Assembly: GCF_013620825.1 (NCBI RefSeq)
Contig: NZ_NJIC01000018.1
Span: 36,781-100,780, forward strand
Reading direction: 5' to 3'
DNA length: 64,000 nt
Origin: Rhodanobacter sp. PCA2
GTDB taxonomy: Bacteria > Pseudomonadota > Gammaproteobacteria > Xanthomonadales > Rhodanobacteraceae
Part shown: one piece after another, positions 1 to 15,916 of the stretch
Position numbering within the stretch: position 1 is the stretch's first letter
Layout: every line of letters begins with the position of its first letter
Made by a program: the position numbers and the translations under genes
The notes under the pieces: model-generated
The model's input: only the letters and a program-made list of their open reading frames with translations
Database searches by the model: none
Told to the model about the DNA's origin: nothing

Positions 1-2099
1 GTGTCTTCCAGCGGCTTCAGTTGCAGCGGCTTGCTGAGGCAGTCGTCCATGCCGGCTTCGCGGCAGCGCGCGAGCTCGCCCGCCAACGCGTTGGCCGTGG
101 TCGCGACGATGGGCAGGCGGGAAGCGGCGGCGCTCTCGCGCTCGTGGCGGCGCCATGCACTGGCCAGTTCGTATCCGCTCATCTCGGGCATGTTGCAGTC
201 GGTGAGCAGCAGGGCGTGGTCGCCGTGCTGCAGGGCCGCCAGCGCCTCCCGCCCGTTGTCCACGAGTTCGCAGGGCCAGCCCAGCAGGCCCAGCTGGCGC
301 TGCACGAGTTGCCGGCTCACCGGGTGGTCCTCGGCGACCAGGATGCGCTGCGTGCGGCGCCGTGCGTGCCGCGCGTCGGGGGCGATGGCCTCGATGGCTG
401 CCGGCGCCGGCATGGGCGCCGTCGACGCCGTGTGCCGCGGGTCCAGCGCCAGCGTGCAGGCGCGCAGCAGCGCCTGCCAGCGCAGCGGATTGGCGCCCAG
501 CAGGATGCGTTCGCCGTCGGCGGCGACGATGGGTGCGGGAACGTCGCGCTGGGTGAGCGCCACCACGCGGGCGGGGATGGCGCGGCCGCTGTCGAGGTCG
601 TCCTCGTCCAGGAACAGCAGGTCGGCGGCCACGCCGGTGCGCAGCGGCACGGCGGGGTCGATGCGCTCCACCGTCATTCCCAGCGCGGCGAGGTGCTGCG
701 CCAGCGCCGCCACCAATTCCGGCTCGCGCAGACGCAGCAGCGCGTGCGGCGATGCGGCGCCTGGCAGCCGCACGGCGTCGCGGCTGGCGACCGGGAGACG
801 CAGTTGCAGCGCCACCGTGGTGCCTTCGCCGGGCTTGCTGGCGAGCGTGATCTCGCCGTCCATCAATTGCGCCAGGTGGCGGCAGATCGCCAGGCCCAGG
901 CCGGTGCCGCCGTAGCGGCGCGCGGTCCAGTCCTCGGCCTGGCTGAACGGGGCGAACAGCGCGGCCTGTTTCTCCTCGGCGACGCCTATGCCGGTATCGC
1001 TGACCGCGATGCGAAGCCGCTGGCCGTCTTCGTCTTCGCCGAGAACGCGCCAGGACACGGCGATGCTTCCGCGCTCGGTGAACTTCGTCGCGTTGCCCAG
1101 CAGGTTCAGCAGGATCTGCCGCATGCGCACGCCGTCGCCCAGCAGCAGCCCCGCGACGGCGGCGTCCACCGACACGTCGATGCGCAGGCGCTTGCGGCGC
1201 ATCGCGCCGGCCATCACGCCCACCACGTTGTCCACCAGCGTGCGTGGGTTGAAGGGTTCGCGGTCCAGCCGCAGGCTGCCGGCTTCCAGCTTGGAGAAGT
1301 CCAGCACGTCGTTGAGGATCTGCAGCAGCACGCCGGCCGAGTCCTCCACCGCGTGCAGCAGCTCGCCTTGCGCGGCGTCCAGCGGCGTCTGGCCCAGCAG
1401 TTCCAGCATGCCGATCACGCCGTTCATGGGCGTGCGTATCTCGTGGCTCATGGTGGCGAGGAAATCCGCCCGGGCCTTGGCGGCGCGTTCCGCCGCGTCG
1501 CGCGCCACGCGCAGCGCCTCGCTGTGCGCGCGGGTACGCGAGGTGTCCAGCAGGTAGCCGACCCACTGCTGGCCGCCATCCGCGCGCGGCTGGGCAGCCA
1601 GCGAAACGTGCAGCCAGCGCAGGCCTTCCGGTGCGTGCACGCGGAAATCGGCCGTGCGCGGCCACGGGTCGGCGGCTGCCTCCCGTGAAAACTCCAGCAA
1701 CTGCGCCAGCGCGGCGCGGTCATCGGGATGGACGCGTTCGCGGAAGGTCGGCGTCGTCAGCGGATTCTCGCGCGGCGGGGCCGCGGTCCCCAGGCCGGCC
1801 ACGACGAACGGGTCGCCGACCAGCGGGGCGAACCGCGGCGTGCCATCGGGCGCCACGCGCAGCATGAAGACCGCCACCGGCACCTGCGCGGCGATGCCGC
1901 GCAAATCCTGCTCCACGGCAAGGTAGTGGCGGGCGCGCCGCAGCAGCTGCCGTTGTCCGCGGATGTACCAAAGCAGCCCCAGCGCCAGCAGCGCCACCAG
2001 CACCAGCAGCCCGGCGAGCAGCAGGGTAGGCGCCTGCCACGCGCCGGACGCCGAGTGCAGCCAGTCGGGGGCGGCAGCGGTGGCGGCAAGCTGGCTCAT
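1..2099 (-). CDS. Hybrid sensor histidine kinase with C-terminal receiver (3' end cut by window edge)
   Basis: Inner-membrane two-component sensor. Translating the minus strand from the ATG at 2099 gives one open frame to the window edge. In order it shows a membrane segment near residues 25-45, a PAS-like region (about 60-190), a HisKA domain with the phospho-acceptor motif MSHEIRTPMNG (His near residue 219), a HATPase with N-box (LLNLLGNATKFTERG), DTGIG and GGTGLGLAI, a degenerate receiver-like stretch (about 450-570), and a true receiver with acceptor Asp in LLLTDCNMPEMSG (about residue 633). The architecture is that of BvgS/EvgS/RpfC-type hybrid kinases; an Hpt domain may follow beyond the edge. 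It is divergent from the response regulator at 2359, its probable partner. The ligand is unknown, and no large periplasmic sensor domain is visible. Confidence 0.9.
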   Translation of the reverse strand, partial: MSQLAATAAAPDWLHSASGAWQAPTLLLAGLLVLVALLALGLLWYIRGQRQLLRRARHYLAVEQDLRGIAAQVPVAVFMLRVAPDGTPRFAPLVGDPFVVAGLGTAAPPRENPLTTPTFRERVHPDDRAALAQLLEFSREAAADPWPRTADFRVHAPEGLRWLHVSLAAQPRADGGQQWVGYLLDTSRTRAHSEALRVARDAAERAAKARADFLATMSHEIRTPMNGVIGMLELLGQTPLDAAQGELLHAVEDSAGVLLQILNDVLDFSKLEAGSLRLDREPFNPRTLVDNVVGVMAGAMRRKRLRIDVSVDAAVAGLLLGDGVRMRQILLNLLGNATKFTERGSIAVSWRVLGEDEDGQRLRIAVSDTGIGVAEEKQAALFAPFSQAEDWTARRYGGTGLGLAICRHLAQLMDGEITLASKPGEGTTVALQLRLPVASRDAVRLPGAASPHALLRLREPELVAALAQHLAALGMTVERIDPAVPLRTGVAADLLFLDEDDLDSGRAIPARVVALTQRDVPAPIVAADGERILLGANPLRWQALLRACTLALDPRHTASTAPMPAPAAIEAIAPDARHARRRTQRILVAEDHPVSRQLVQRQLGLLGWPCELVDNGREALAALQHGDHALLLTDCNMPEMSGYELASAWRRHERESAAASRLPIVATTANALAGELARCREAGMDDCLSKPLQLKPLED

Positions 2100-2358
2100 G
2101 GATGGGCGCCTTTCCCGCGGCACGTGGACCGCAGCATGCCCCAATTTCTTGCGCACGGCCGCAGGCCGGCGGTGGGGCCGGGGCGTTCCTTGCGCATGCT
2201 CGCGCGCCTGGCTGGCTTGTGCATGGGCATAGCGTGCAGCCTCGATCGGGCGACGACAAGCACTTCGACCGGAGGGATGGCTGGCGCATGCAGGGCCGGG
2301 ACGGATATGGTGGGGCCGACGGCAGCGGGGCGCCGGTTCGGCAGGAGAAGTTCCCAAC

Positions 2359-3012
2359 ATGCGCATCGTGATCTGCGACGACCACCCCGTAGTGGTGATG
2401 GGCGTCAAGGCCATCCTCGCCAGCCAGGGCAACGCGTTCGAGGTGGTGGGGGAGGCGCACGGGGGCCAGCAACTGCTGCAGCTGCTGGGGACCACGGCGT
2501 GCGACCTGGTGATCACCGATTTCTCCATGCCCGGCGAAAATCGCCAGGACGACGGGCTGCCCATGCTGCGCCGCCTGCGCGAGGCGTGGCCGGAACTTCC
2601 CGTCATCGTGCTGACGATGATCCACAACGCCGCGCTGCTGCAAGGCATGCTCAAGCTGGGCGTGCAGGGCGTGGTGGACAAGACCGGCATGACGACGGAG
2701 CTGCTGCGCGCCGTCCGCGCCATCGCTGCCGGGCGCAACTACGTCAGCACCCATGTGCAGGCCGCCAGCAATCATGGTCGTGCGGCCGAAGTCGACGACC
2801 AGCAGGCGGCGACAGTCGCCGTGCTCTCCGTGCGCGAGGCCGAGGTGGTGCGCCTGTACGCCCAGGGCCTCAGCGTCACCCAGATCGCCGAAACCGTGCG
2901 GCGCAGCGTGAAGACAGTCAGCAAGCAGAAGAACGACGCCATGCGCAAGCTCGGCCTGGAAAGCAACCGCGAGCTGTACGAATTCGCACGCGCCAGCGGG
3001 CTGCTTGCCTGA
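2359..3012 (+). CDS. Two-component response regulator, REC + LuxR-type HTH
   Basis: 217 residues. The N-terminal receiver begins MRIVICDDHPVV (acidic pocket DD) and has the phospho-acceptor Asp in LVITDFSMPGE, then the conserved Thr region VIVLTM. The C-terminal LuxR/NarL-type helix-turn-helix lies around residues 150-210 (LSVREAEVVRLYAQGLSVTQ, then KTVSKQKNDAMRKLG). The KTVSxQKxxAMxKLG recognition helix is characteristic of RcsB/BvgA/FimZ-like regulators, which fits a phosphorelay with the divergent hybrid kinase. Likely a DNA-binding transcription factor; the nearby adhesin gene is a plausible but unproven target. The ATG is the first one in frame and follows an AGGAGAAG ribosome-binding sequence. 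Confidence 0.92.
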   Translation: MRIVICDDHPVVVMGVKAILASQGNAFEVVGEAHGGQQLLQLLGTTACDLVITDFSMPGENRQDDGLPMLRRLREAWPELPVIVLTMIHNAALLQGMLKLGVQGVVDKTGMTTELLRAVRAIAAGRNYVSTHVQAASNHGRAAEVDDQQAATVAVLSVREAEVVRLYAQGLSVTQIAETVRRSVKTVSKQKNDAMRKLGLESNRELYEFARASGLLA

Positions 3013-3280
3013 GGAGCCGGCGCCTTCGCCCGGCGGGGAATGGCCCCGGACGGGCGTGGTAGCCACGTCGCCGGCTGCCGTGGCGGCCTGACCCGACGCT
3101 CCGCCTCGCGCGGCCCACTGCACAACCTCTTTGCCGTCCGCCCCGTATGGCTGGTCGCCGCGTGTCCCGGGCGAACGATGTTCTCGTCGTGCCGGCCGGC
3201 GCCGGGGACTGCGCATTTTCTTTTTCAGAATCGTCTGATTCAAACCGCCTGTGGCCAGCCGCAGAATCGGTCTCAAGAAG

Positions 3281-3296
3281 TGTGATGCGCATCACG
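3281..3296. promoter_or_regulatory. CRP/Clp-like binding palindrome
   Basis: TGTGA-TGCGCA-TCACG matches the CRP-family consensus TGTGA-N6-TCACA at 9 of 10 specified positions; the inner 14 bases GTGATGCGCATCAC are a perfect palindrome. Xanthomonadales carry the CRP homologue Clp, a c-di-GMP-responsive global regulator of virulence and surface genes. The site is about 370 bases upstream of the adhesin start codon. Occupancy is inferred only. Confidence 0.55.
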
Positions 3297-3565
3297 GCGC
3301 TGGATTCATTTGACTTGCCTGTGCGCGGCAGCGCTTCTCCGCCTCCCGCATGCCGAAGGAACGGCATGTGTCGACCCTGGTGTCGGCGGCAGGTGACCCC
3401 TACCCCCTGGGGAGTCGCCTGTCGGGTTCCAATTCGCATGTGAGGGTTGGGGGATACAGAGAGACTGATGGCGCGGGATTTGTCGCGTACGGCTCGGGGA
3501 CTTCGTTGCCAGTTTTCAGATTGAGCTGCAGTCGCGCCCCCCGAGTGCTGCCGCATGCAATACGC

Positions 3566-3599
3566 CGAAGCCCGCATGGAGCGATCCATGCGGGCTTCG
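3566..3599. promoter_or_regulatory. Perfect 15-bp hairpin with GCGA tetraloop in adhesin leader
   Basis: Arms CGAAGCCCGCATGGA (3566-3580) and TCCATGCGGGCTTCG (3585-3599) pair perfectly around a GCGA (GNRA-class) loop. No T-run follows, so it is not a standard intrinsic terminator. It ends 57 bases before the GTG start of the adhesin and could be an attenuator, an RNA stabiliser or a protein-binding hairpin. Confidence 0.6.
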
Positions 3600-3656
3600 A
3601 TGCATATGCCGCCCTGCTGCCACGGTTGGTTTGCCGATTCCATTTGAGGAACGACC

Positions 3657-6600
3657 GTGAACAAGACCTATAGCAAGGTGTGGAGCAAGTCGCTTGGCCA
3701 GGTGGTGGTTGCGTCGGAACTCGCAACCAGCGATGGCGGCGGAGCAGCCAAGGGAGGCGGATGCCTCGGCCTTCGTCTTGGAGCGTTGTCGCTTGCCATT
3801 GTCTTCGGCTTGCAGGCCGTGCCGCAGCGAGCCGTGGCAGCCACTTATGCCGGCAATCCAAGCACCTGCTCCGCAGCGGGCACCAGCACCATAGGTCGCG
3901 TCACCGTGAACGGCACGAACGCCGACCCTGTTGATGGATCCGGCACCTTGTCGAACATCGCGGGGTGCAATGCCAGTGGCAACGGAATGGACGCGGCCAC
4001 CGTTTACGGTGCGTACTCCCAAGCTACCGGGCAGGGGGCGGCGTCCTTCGGTTTTTACGCAACTTCCGCCAAATGGGGAAGCGCTTTCGGTCTCTCCTCC
4101 AGTGCAACGGGCATCGGTTCGACCGCACTCGGCTTCGGCAGCTCCGCAAGCGCTCCGAACTCGGTTGCCATCGGCGGCGCAGGCGGCAATGGCACCGCCG
4201 CACTGAGTGCCGCCAACTCCACGTTGGCATCCGGCGCCGGCGCCATCGCCATCGGCAGCGATGCCGTGAAGGGGGCGCAAGCCACGACGATCAATGCGAT
4301 CGCCATCGGTGGCGAGTCGTCTGTAGGGACAACCGGCACATCCGGCATTGCCATAGGCCGTGGCGCCACGGTAAGTGCGGCCTACGGCATCGCCCAGGGC
4401 GACGGCGTCGCCAGCGGCGCGACTGGCCAGAACGTGGCCATCGGCTCCTCGGGCACCACCGCCAATGGCGGTTCCAGCGCGGGTGGCGCGGTGGCGATCG
4501 GCATGGGCCAGAAGGCGACCGGCAACGGTGCGGTCGCCATCGGCGATCCCAACATTTCCAACGGCACGGGTGCGGTGGCCCTGGGCGCCAACAACACGGC
4601 GGCTGGCGACACGGCCGGCGCAACGGCGGCCAACGGCGCGGTCGCCATCGGCAACAGCAACCAGGCCATCGGGCAGGGTTCGGTGGCGCTGGGCAACGGC
4701 AGCGTGGCGGCCGCGGCCGGTGGTATCGCCATGGGCGACACCGCCAATGCGAAGGCAGCCAATGCCGTCGCCATCGGCAGTGGCGCCACCGTGACCAGCG
4801 TCGGTGCTGTCAACGACACGGGCGGTGCAGCCGGTTTGCGCGGCGTAGCCATTGGCATCAACGCCAGCACCACGATGGCCGACTCCATCGCCATGGGCAA
4901 CGGTGCCCTGGTGCGGAACACCGCCGCCAGCTCGCCGAGCCCGCTCGGCGCGATCGCCATCGGCACGTCGGCGGCCGCGATGGGCACGCAGTCCATTGCC
5001 ATCGGCAACCATACCGGTACCGGTTCCACCGGTTTCAACAATCTTGCGATTGGTGTCACGTCGGGTCAGAACAATGCCTCGTCCGTCAATCTGGCCCTGG
5101 GCTACAACGTGGGCAACAGCGTGTCGAGCACGGGCAACACCGCCATCGGCAACCTGGGCACCGGCAGCAGTGTCTCCGATACCAGCACCCAGCCCGCGGT
5201 GTTTCCGGGCGTCAGCGGGAACAACACCGCCATCGGCCCGGTGGCGGGCAACGGCGTGAAGGGTGCCCTCAATACCGCGCTGGGCTGGAAGGCCGGCGAC
5301 ACCGTCGATGGTTTCAACAACATCGGGATCGGGCCGAATGGCGCGCGCTCCGTGACCGGCAACGCCAATATCGGCATCGGCTCCTTCAGCGGCTCCAGCA
5401 TCAAGGGCAACGACAATACGACCATCGGCAATTTCTCCGGCCAGAACATCACCGGTGCACGGAATACCGCCATCGGCGACAACGCCGGCAACACGGTCTC
5501 GGGCAACGCCAACTATGCCGGCGGCGAAGCCTCCGGCACCAACGTCACGGGCGATTCCAACGCCGCGATTGGCAATGGCGCCGGCCGCTATGTCACCGGC
5601 ACCGGCAACCTTGCCATGGGGTCGAACGCCGGTTCGGGCACGAGCACGACGGCGTTGACCGTCGATCGTTCGACCGCCATCGGCAACGCCGCTGCCGCCC
5701 ATGGCAACGACGGGATCGCCCTGGGTACCAACGCAGTGGCCGGCGTTTCCGGTTCGAACGTGAGCATCGTCGACGACATCGCGCTGGGCAATGGCGCGCA
5801 GGCGACGGGCGGCAATTCGATCGCCATGGGCGCGGGCGCCAATGCTGCCGGCGCGTCGGCCATTTCCATCGGCAACGGCAACAATGTGAGCGGTGCGAGC
5901 TCGGGTGCCATCGGCGATCCGAACACCGTCAGCGGCGCGGGCAGTTACGCGATCGGCAACGACAACACGGTGACCGCGGACAATGCCTTTGTGTTCGGGA
6001 ACAATGTTGCCAACGGCATTGCCAATTCGGTGGCCTTGGGCGCCAACTCCACGGTCGCGGCCGCGAACATGGGGTACTACAACCCCGGTACGGGCGCGTT
6101 GTCGGGAACGGCGGCCGGCGTGGTGAGCGTGGGCGCGGCGGGTGCGGAACGTCAGATCCAGAACGTGGCGCCGGGCAGCAACGCGACGGACGCGGTGAAC
6201 GTCAGTCAGCTGCAGTCCCTGGCGAACGCGGTGGCGGCGGGGCAGACGCATTACTACAGCGTCAACACCCCTGCCGGAACAGGTGCCGGAAGCAACTACA
6301 ACAACGATGGTGCGACGGCGGCATACTCGCTCGCTGCCGGCGGGGGAGCCCAGGCGACCGGTGAGCAGACCATCGCCATCGGCGACAACTCGTTGGCCGA
6401 GGGCGCCGCTCGGGGAGCCATCGCTGTAGGCGTGTCCGCGCATGCAAGCGGGCGGAAACCCGTTGCCATCGGCTTGAGCGCAGCGGCGACGAATGACTAT
6501 ACGGTGGCCATCGGTGGAAATACGACGGCTTCAGGCTGGAACTCCACTTCCATCGGTTCCGATGCGATGGCCAGCGCCAGCAATGCTGCCGGCTTCGGTG

Positions 6601-8759
6601 CCAATTCCAACGCATCCGGTGCCGGTTCGAGCGCAATAGGCAGCTTCTCGAGCGCGAGCGGTCTCAACTCGACTGCGGTGGGCGCCTACGTGGTAGCGAC
6701 GGGTGCGGCCTCGACCGTGGTCGGCAGCCAGGCGACCGACAACGGAAATGCCGACGCGACGGTGCTGGGCCAGGGCGCGAGCATCGCCAGCGGTACCGCG
6801 GGCAGCAACGTGGCGCTGGGCCAGGGCTCGACGGTGGCGGCCGCCGCGGTGGCGACGCCGGGTGGCGTGATCAACGGCACGACCTACACCTATGCAGGCC
6901 AGACGCCCGCAGGCGTGGTGAGCATGGGCAGCGCAGGCAACGAACGCCAGATCGCGAATGTGGCGGCAGGCCAGGTCACGGCCAACAGCACGGATGCGGT
7001 GAACGGCTCGCAGCTGTATGCCACGAACCAGGCCGTGAACCAGCTCGGCAGCCAGATCACCAACATCGACAACGGCGGCGGCATCAAGTACTTCCATGCC
7101 AACTCGAGCGATCCGGACAGCCAGGCGCTTGGCGCAAACAGCGTGGCGATCGGTCCGAACGCCGTGGCGAGCGAGGCTGACAGCGTGGCACTGGGCAACG
7201 GCGCCACGACCACGGCGACCGTGGGCGTGAGCAGCGCGGTGATTGGCGGCAATACCTACGGCTTCGCCGGCGCCGCACCGGTGGGCGTGGTGAGCATCGG
7301 CTCGGTCGGGGCGGAACGCCAGCTGCAGAACGTCGCGGCCGGCCGGTTGAGCAGCAGCAGTACCGATGCGGTCAACGGCAGCCAGCTCTATGCCACCAAC
7401 CAGCAGGTGGATGCCAACACCACCAGCATCAACAACATCAACAACACCGTCACCGGCATCAACAACGGCAGCGCCGGCATGTTCCGGGTCAGCCAGGACC
7501 ACAACACGCCGCCACCCAGTCCGACCGGCGCCAATTCGGCTGCGGGCGGCGCGGGTGCCGTTGCTTCGGGCAGCAACAGCCTGGCCGTGGGCAACAACAG
7601 TGCGGCCACCGGCACGAACGCCACGGCGGTGGGCACCGGCGCCACGGCAAGTGCGGACGGCAGCACGGCACTGGGCCAGGGCGCGGTCGCGAGCACGCCG
7701 GACTCGGTGGCGCTGGGCGCCGGCTCGACTACGGCTACGGCCGTGGCCGTGGGCAGCGCCACGGTGGGCGGCGTGACCTACGGCGGCTTCGCCGGCAACG
7801 CTCCGACCGGCGTGGTCAGCGTGGGTTCGGCGGGCGCCGAGCGGCAGGTCACCAACGTGGCCGCGGGGCAGGTGACCGCGACCAGCACCGATGCGGTGAA
7901 CGGCAGCCAGCTGTATTCGGTGGCGAGCCAGGTTTCGCAGATCGGCAACTCGGTCAGCAACGTCGCCAATCAGGTGAATGCCGACACCACCGACATCAAG
8001 AACCTGCAGCAGGGTTCGGACGGCATGTTCCAGGTCAGCCAGGACGACAACGGCACCAAGCCGGTGGCATCGGGCACGAAGTCGACCGCGGGTGGCAACG
8101 GCGCCGTGGCCTCCGGAAGCGGGAGCACCGCCGTCGGCAACGGCGCGCAGGCGACGGCCGACAACAGCGTGGCGATCGGCGCGAACTCGGTGGCGGATCG
8201 GGCGAACAGCGTTTCCGTCGGCTCCGCCGGCGGTGCGCGCCAGATCACCAACGTGGCGGCTGGCACCCAGGCCACCGACGCGGTGAATGTGAGCCAGCTG
8301 CAGGCATCGCAGGCCGGCAGCGTGCATTACGACACCAATGCCGACGGCAGCGTCAACTACGACAGCATCACGCTCAATTCCGGCGGTTCGCCCACGTCGA
8401 TCCACAACGTCGGGCCCGGCACGGCCGCAACGGATGCGGTGAACGTGGGACAGATGAACCAGGGCATGCAGCAGGTGCAGAACTGGTCGAAGAGCTACAC
8501 CGACCAGGCGGTCACCAACCTCGGCAACAAGGCTTTCGCCGGCGTGGCTTCGGCGATGGCGATGGCGAGCATGCCGCAGGCCTACCAGCCCAACCAGAGC
8601 GCCGCCACGGTGGGTCTCGGCAATTTCCATGGCCAGTCCGGCGTCGCCGTGGGCCTGTCGACGATCTCCGAAAGCGGTCGCGTGATCTTCAAGGTCAACG
8701 CCTCGACCAATACGCGTGGCGACACCGGCGTGGGCGTGGGCGCGGGCGTGGTCTGGTAA
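3657..8759 (+). CDS. Trimeric autotransporter adhesin (YadA-like, type Vc secretion)
   Basis: 1700 residues; GTG start with a GAGGA ribosome-binding sequence about 7 bases upstream. The N-terminus [15 protein letters not shown] is an extended signal peptide region typical of large autotransporters, followed by a hydrophobic core and an AxA cleavage region near residue 60. The passenger is built of YadA-head-type repeats (AIGxxAxA..G). A block at about residues 520-660 has a distinct 16-residue repeat (NTAIGxxAGxxVxGxx). At least six neck/connector motifs of the DAVNxSQL type mark head-to-stalk transitions. The last ~75 residues are the YadA membrane anchor, ending in the outer-membrane terminal aromatic GVVW. 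Predicted role: homotrimeric surface adhesin for attachment, autoagglutination or biofilm. It is paired with the downstream TpgA-like lipoprotein. Low sequence complexity makes the exact repeat number assembly-sensitive. Confidence 0.96.
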   Translation: MNKTYSKVWSKSLGQVVVASELATSDGGGAAKGGGCLGLRLGALSLAIVFGLQAVPQRAVAATYAGNPSTCSAAGTSTIGRVTVNGTNADPVDGSGTLSNIAGCNASGNGMDAATVYGAYSQATGQGAASFGFYATSAKWGSAFGLSSSATGIGSTALGFGSSASAPNSVAIGGAGGNGTAALSAANSTLASGAGAIAIGSDAVKGAQATTINAIAIGGESSVGTTGTSGIAIGRGATVSAAYGIAQGDGVASGATGQNVAIGSSGTTANGGSSAGGAVAIGMGQKATGNGAVAIGDPNISNGTGAVALGANNTAAGDTAGATAANGAVAIGNSNQAIGQGSVALGNGSVAAAAGGIAMGDTANAKAANAVAIGSGATVTSVGAVNDTGGAAGLRGVAIGINASTTMADSIAMGNGALVRNTAASSPSPLGAIAIGTSAAAMGTQSIAIGNHTGTGSTGFNNLAIGVTSGQNNASSVNLALGYNVGNSVSSTGNTAIGNLGTGSSVSDTSTQPAVFPGVSGNNTAIGPVAGNGVKGALNTALGWKAGDTVDGFNNIGIGPNGARSVTGNANIGIGSFSGSSIKGNDNTTIGNFSGQNITGARNTAIGDNAGNTVSGNANYAGGEASGTNVTGDSNAAIGNGAGRYVTGTGNLAMGSNAGSGTSTTALTVDRSTAIGNAAAAHGNDGIALGTNAVAGVSGSNVSIVDDIALGNGAQATGGNSIAMGAGANAAGASAISIGNGNNVSGASSGAIGDPNTVSGAGSYAIGNDNTVTADNAFVFGNNVANGIANSVALGANSTVAAANMGYYNPGTGALSGTAAGVVSVGAAGAERQIQNVAPGSNATDAVNVSQLQSLANAVAAGQTHYYSVNTPAGTGAGSNYNNDGATAAYSLAAGGGAQATGEQTIAIGDNSLAEGAARGAIAVGVSAHASGRKPVAIGLSAAATNDYTVAIGGNTTASGWNSTSIGSDAMASASNAAGFGANSNASGAGSSAIGSFSSASGLNSTAVGAYVVATGAASTVVGSQATDNGNADATVLGQGASIASGTAGSNVALGQGSTVAAAAVATPGGVINGTTYTYAGQTPAGVVSMGSAGNERQIANVAAGQVTANSTDAVNGSQLYATNQAVNQLGSQITNIDNGGGIKYFHANSSDPDSQALGANSVAIGPNAVASEADSVALGNGATTTATVGVSSAVIGGNTYGFAGAAPVGVVSIGSVGAERQLQNVAAGRLSSSSTDAVNGSQLYATNQQVDANTTSINNINNTVTGINNGSAGMFRVSQDHNTPPPSPTGANSAAGGAGAVASGSNSLAVGNNSAATGTNATAVGTGATASADGSTALGQGAVASTPDSVALGAGSTTATAVAVGSATVGGVTYGGFAGNAPTGVVSVGSAGAERQVTNVAAGQVTATSTDAVNGSQLYSVASQVSQIGNSVSNVANQVNADTTDIKNLQQGSDGMFQVSQDDNGTKPVASGTKSTAGGNGAVASGSGSTAVGNGAQATADNSVAIGANSVADRANSVSVGSAGGARQITNVAAGTQATDAVNVSQLQASQAGSVHYDTNADGSVNYDSITLNSGGSPTSIHNVGPGTAATDAVNVGQMNQGMQQVQNWSKSYTDQAVTNLGNKAFAGVASAMAMASMPQAYQPNQSAATVGLGNFHGQSGVAVGLSTISESGRVIFKVNASTNTRGDTGVGVGAGVVW

Positions 8760-8769
8760 GTGGAGAGGA

Positions 8770-8794
8770 CGCCCACGCCGCCGTGGCGTGGGCG
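8770..8794. promoter_or_regulatory. Intercistronic hairpin between adhesin and tpgA-like gene
   Basis: CGCCCACGCC (8770-8779) and GGCGTGGGCG (8785-8794) form a perfect 10-bp stem with a 5-base loop. It lies 10 bases after the adhesin stop and lacks a T-run. It may protect the 3' end of the adhesin mRNA or reduce read-through, so that the lipoprotein is made at a different level. Confidence 0.5.
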
Positions 8795-8852
8795 ACGAAC
8801 ATGAGCAATCTCCCGTCCTGCACGGGAGCGTCACGACCTGAAGGGGCATGGC

Positions 8853-9674
8853 ATGAGGGATTCTTTCAAAAACCTGGCACGGGCGACGATGGTGCTTGCG
8901 GCGTTGCTTGCCCTTGGCGGGTGCGGCAACGTGAGCCGGAATGTCGCCACGGACGGCAAGAGCGCGGGCGAACTGGTGTGGCCGAGGATCGGCGACACCA
9001 CGCCGATGCACGCCAACGGCACCTGGCCCAACCCGGACAGCTTGCGCCTGGTGCATGCGGGCCAGACCAAGAACCAGATCGCGGCCCTGGTCGGCTACCC
9101 CCATTTCAGCGAAGGGGTGTTTGCGGTGCGCGAGTGGAACTACGTGTTCCATTTCCGCACGAAGGATCACCCCGACCAGGTGTGCCAGTACAAGGTGCTG
9201 TTCGACGGGCAGAAGATCGCGCAAAGCTTCTACTGGAAGCCCGAGTCATGCGCGGAGTTGCTGAAGCTGCCGCAGCCCGAGGTGGCCGGGAAGCGTTTCA
9301 GCCTGTCCGCCGACGCGCTGTTCGCGTTCGACAAGTCGTCCATCGACGACCTCACCCCGAAGGGGCGCGAGCAACTGGACGAACTGGCCGGCCGGATCGT
9401 GGCGGAGGACAACAGGCTCAGCATGGTCCACGTGGTCGGCTACACCGATCGCCTGGGCAGCGCCGAGCACAACGACCGCCTGTCGCGCCGACGCGCCTAT
9501 ACGGTGATGGAGTACCTGGTCAGGCACGGCGTGCCGTCGAACGTGGTCGTGGCCGAGGGGCGCGGCTCCGTGGCGCCGGTCACCACCGACTGCGAGAGCG
9601 GCAACCGCGCCGAACTCATCGCCTGCCTGGCGCCGGACCGGCGCGTCGAGGTGATCGTGGTGGGGCGGCACTGA
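8853..9674 (+). CDS. TpgA-like lipoprotein: BamE/SmpA-like domain + OmpA-like peptidoglycan-binding domain
   Basis: 273 residues. It has a lipoprotein signal peptide with lipobox LGGC (Cys about 24). The segment at about residues 60-135 resembles the SmpA/OmlA (BamE) fold ([20 protein letters not shown]). The C-terminal OmpA-like domain runs from about 150 to 270 ([40 protein letters not shown]). This order is that of TpgA, the peptidoglycan anchor that helps the trimeric autotransporter AtaA of Acinetobacter to assemble and stay in the envelope. It lies 93 bases downstream of the adhesin on the same strand and is very probably its partner. Family membership rests on domain order and context; a generic OmpA-family lipoprotein is the alternative. 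Confidence 0.88.
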   Translation: MRDSFKNLARATMVLAALLALGGCGNVSRNVATDGKSAGELVWPRIGDTTPMHANGTWPNPDSLRLVHAGQTKNQIAALVGYPHFSEGVFAVREWNYVFHFRTKDHPDQVCQYKVLFDGQKIAQSFYWKPESCAELLKLPQPEVAGKRFSLSADALFAFDKSSIDDLTPKGREQLDELAGRIVAEDNRLSMVHVVGYTDRLGSAEHNDRLSRRRAYTVMEYLVRHGVPSNVVVAEGRGSVAPVTTDCESGNRAELIACLAPDRRVEVIVVGRH

Positions 9675-9697
9675 GCAGCCGGCCGCCCCGTGCGCGG

Positions 9698-15545
<5,848 letters not shown>

Positions 15546-15565
15546 TCCGGCAGCCTCGCCGCCCC

Positions 15566-15916
15566 ATGTTGCGCTGGATCGCCCTGATACTGGTCCTGCT
15601 CCTGATCGGACTGCAGTTGAAACTGTGGTCCGCGCATGGCGGCATGCACGAGGTGGACGCCTTGCGCGTGTCGATCAAGAAGCAGACCGACGAAAACACG
15701 CGCCTGCAGCAACGCAACCAGGCGCTGGCGGCGGACGTGAGCGACCTCAAGCACGGCGACCAGGCGATCGAGGCGCGCGCGCGCACCGGGCTGGGCCTGA
15801 TCAAGCCCGGCGAAACCTTCTACCAGATCGACAACCAGCCCGCGGGCGCCAGCAGCACGCTGCCGTTGCCGCCGCCGGCCCGGCCCGGTGGCATCACCGG
15901 CCGCGTCGTCCGATGA
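15566..15916 (+). CDS. ftsB: Cell division protein FtsB (septum formation initiator)
   Basis: 116 residues. It has a single N-terminal membrane helix (WIALILVLLLIGLQLKLW), then a periplasmic coiled coil (about residues 30-70: VSIKKQTDENTRLQQRN) and the FtsB/DivIC motif AIEARARTGLGLIKPGE. Partner of FtsL and FtsQ in the divisome. Location between eno and ispD is the standard gammaproteobacterial arrangement. A Pro/Ala-rich tail follows the conserved part. Its stop overlaps the ispD start by four bases (ATGA). Confidence 0.95.
   Translation: MLRWIALILVLLLIGLQLKLWSAHGGMHEVDALRVSIKKQTDENTRLQQRNQALAADVSDLKHGDQAIEARARTGLGLIKPGETFYQIDNQPAGASSTLPLPPPARPGGITGRVVR

Larger units (their letters stand above)
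3013..3656. other. Long non-coding leader/regulatory region before the adhesin gene
   Basis: About 640 bases without a convincing gene. It holds a CRP/Clp-like palindrome (3281-3296), a 7-bp hairpin (CATGCCG/CGGCATG, 3349-3368), a G·U-containing inverted repeat at about 3391-3420, and a 15-bp perfect hairpin (3566-3599). A TTGACT at 3310-3315 could serve as a -35 element, but I see no good -10. The density of inverted repeats suggests a structured 5' leader for the adhesin mRNA. Small open frames here look like chance frames. Confidence 0.6.

Noticed and set aside
1-1688. Long plus-strand open frames opposite the hybrid kinase
   Set aside because: The minus strand carries a complete set of histidine kinase motifs; the plus-strand frames show no domain and are shadows.
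3516-9224. Two very long open frames on the minus strand opposite the adhesin and lipoprotein genes
   Set aside because: They are antisense to a strongly supported repetitive gene, have biased Arg/Gly/Ala/His-rich composition without known domains, and result from high G+C and regular codon use.
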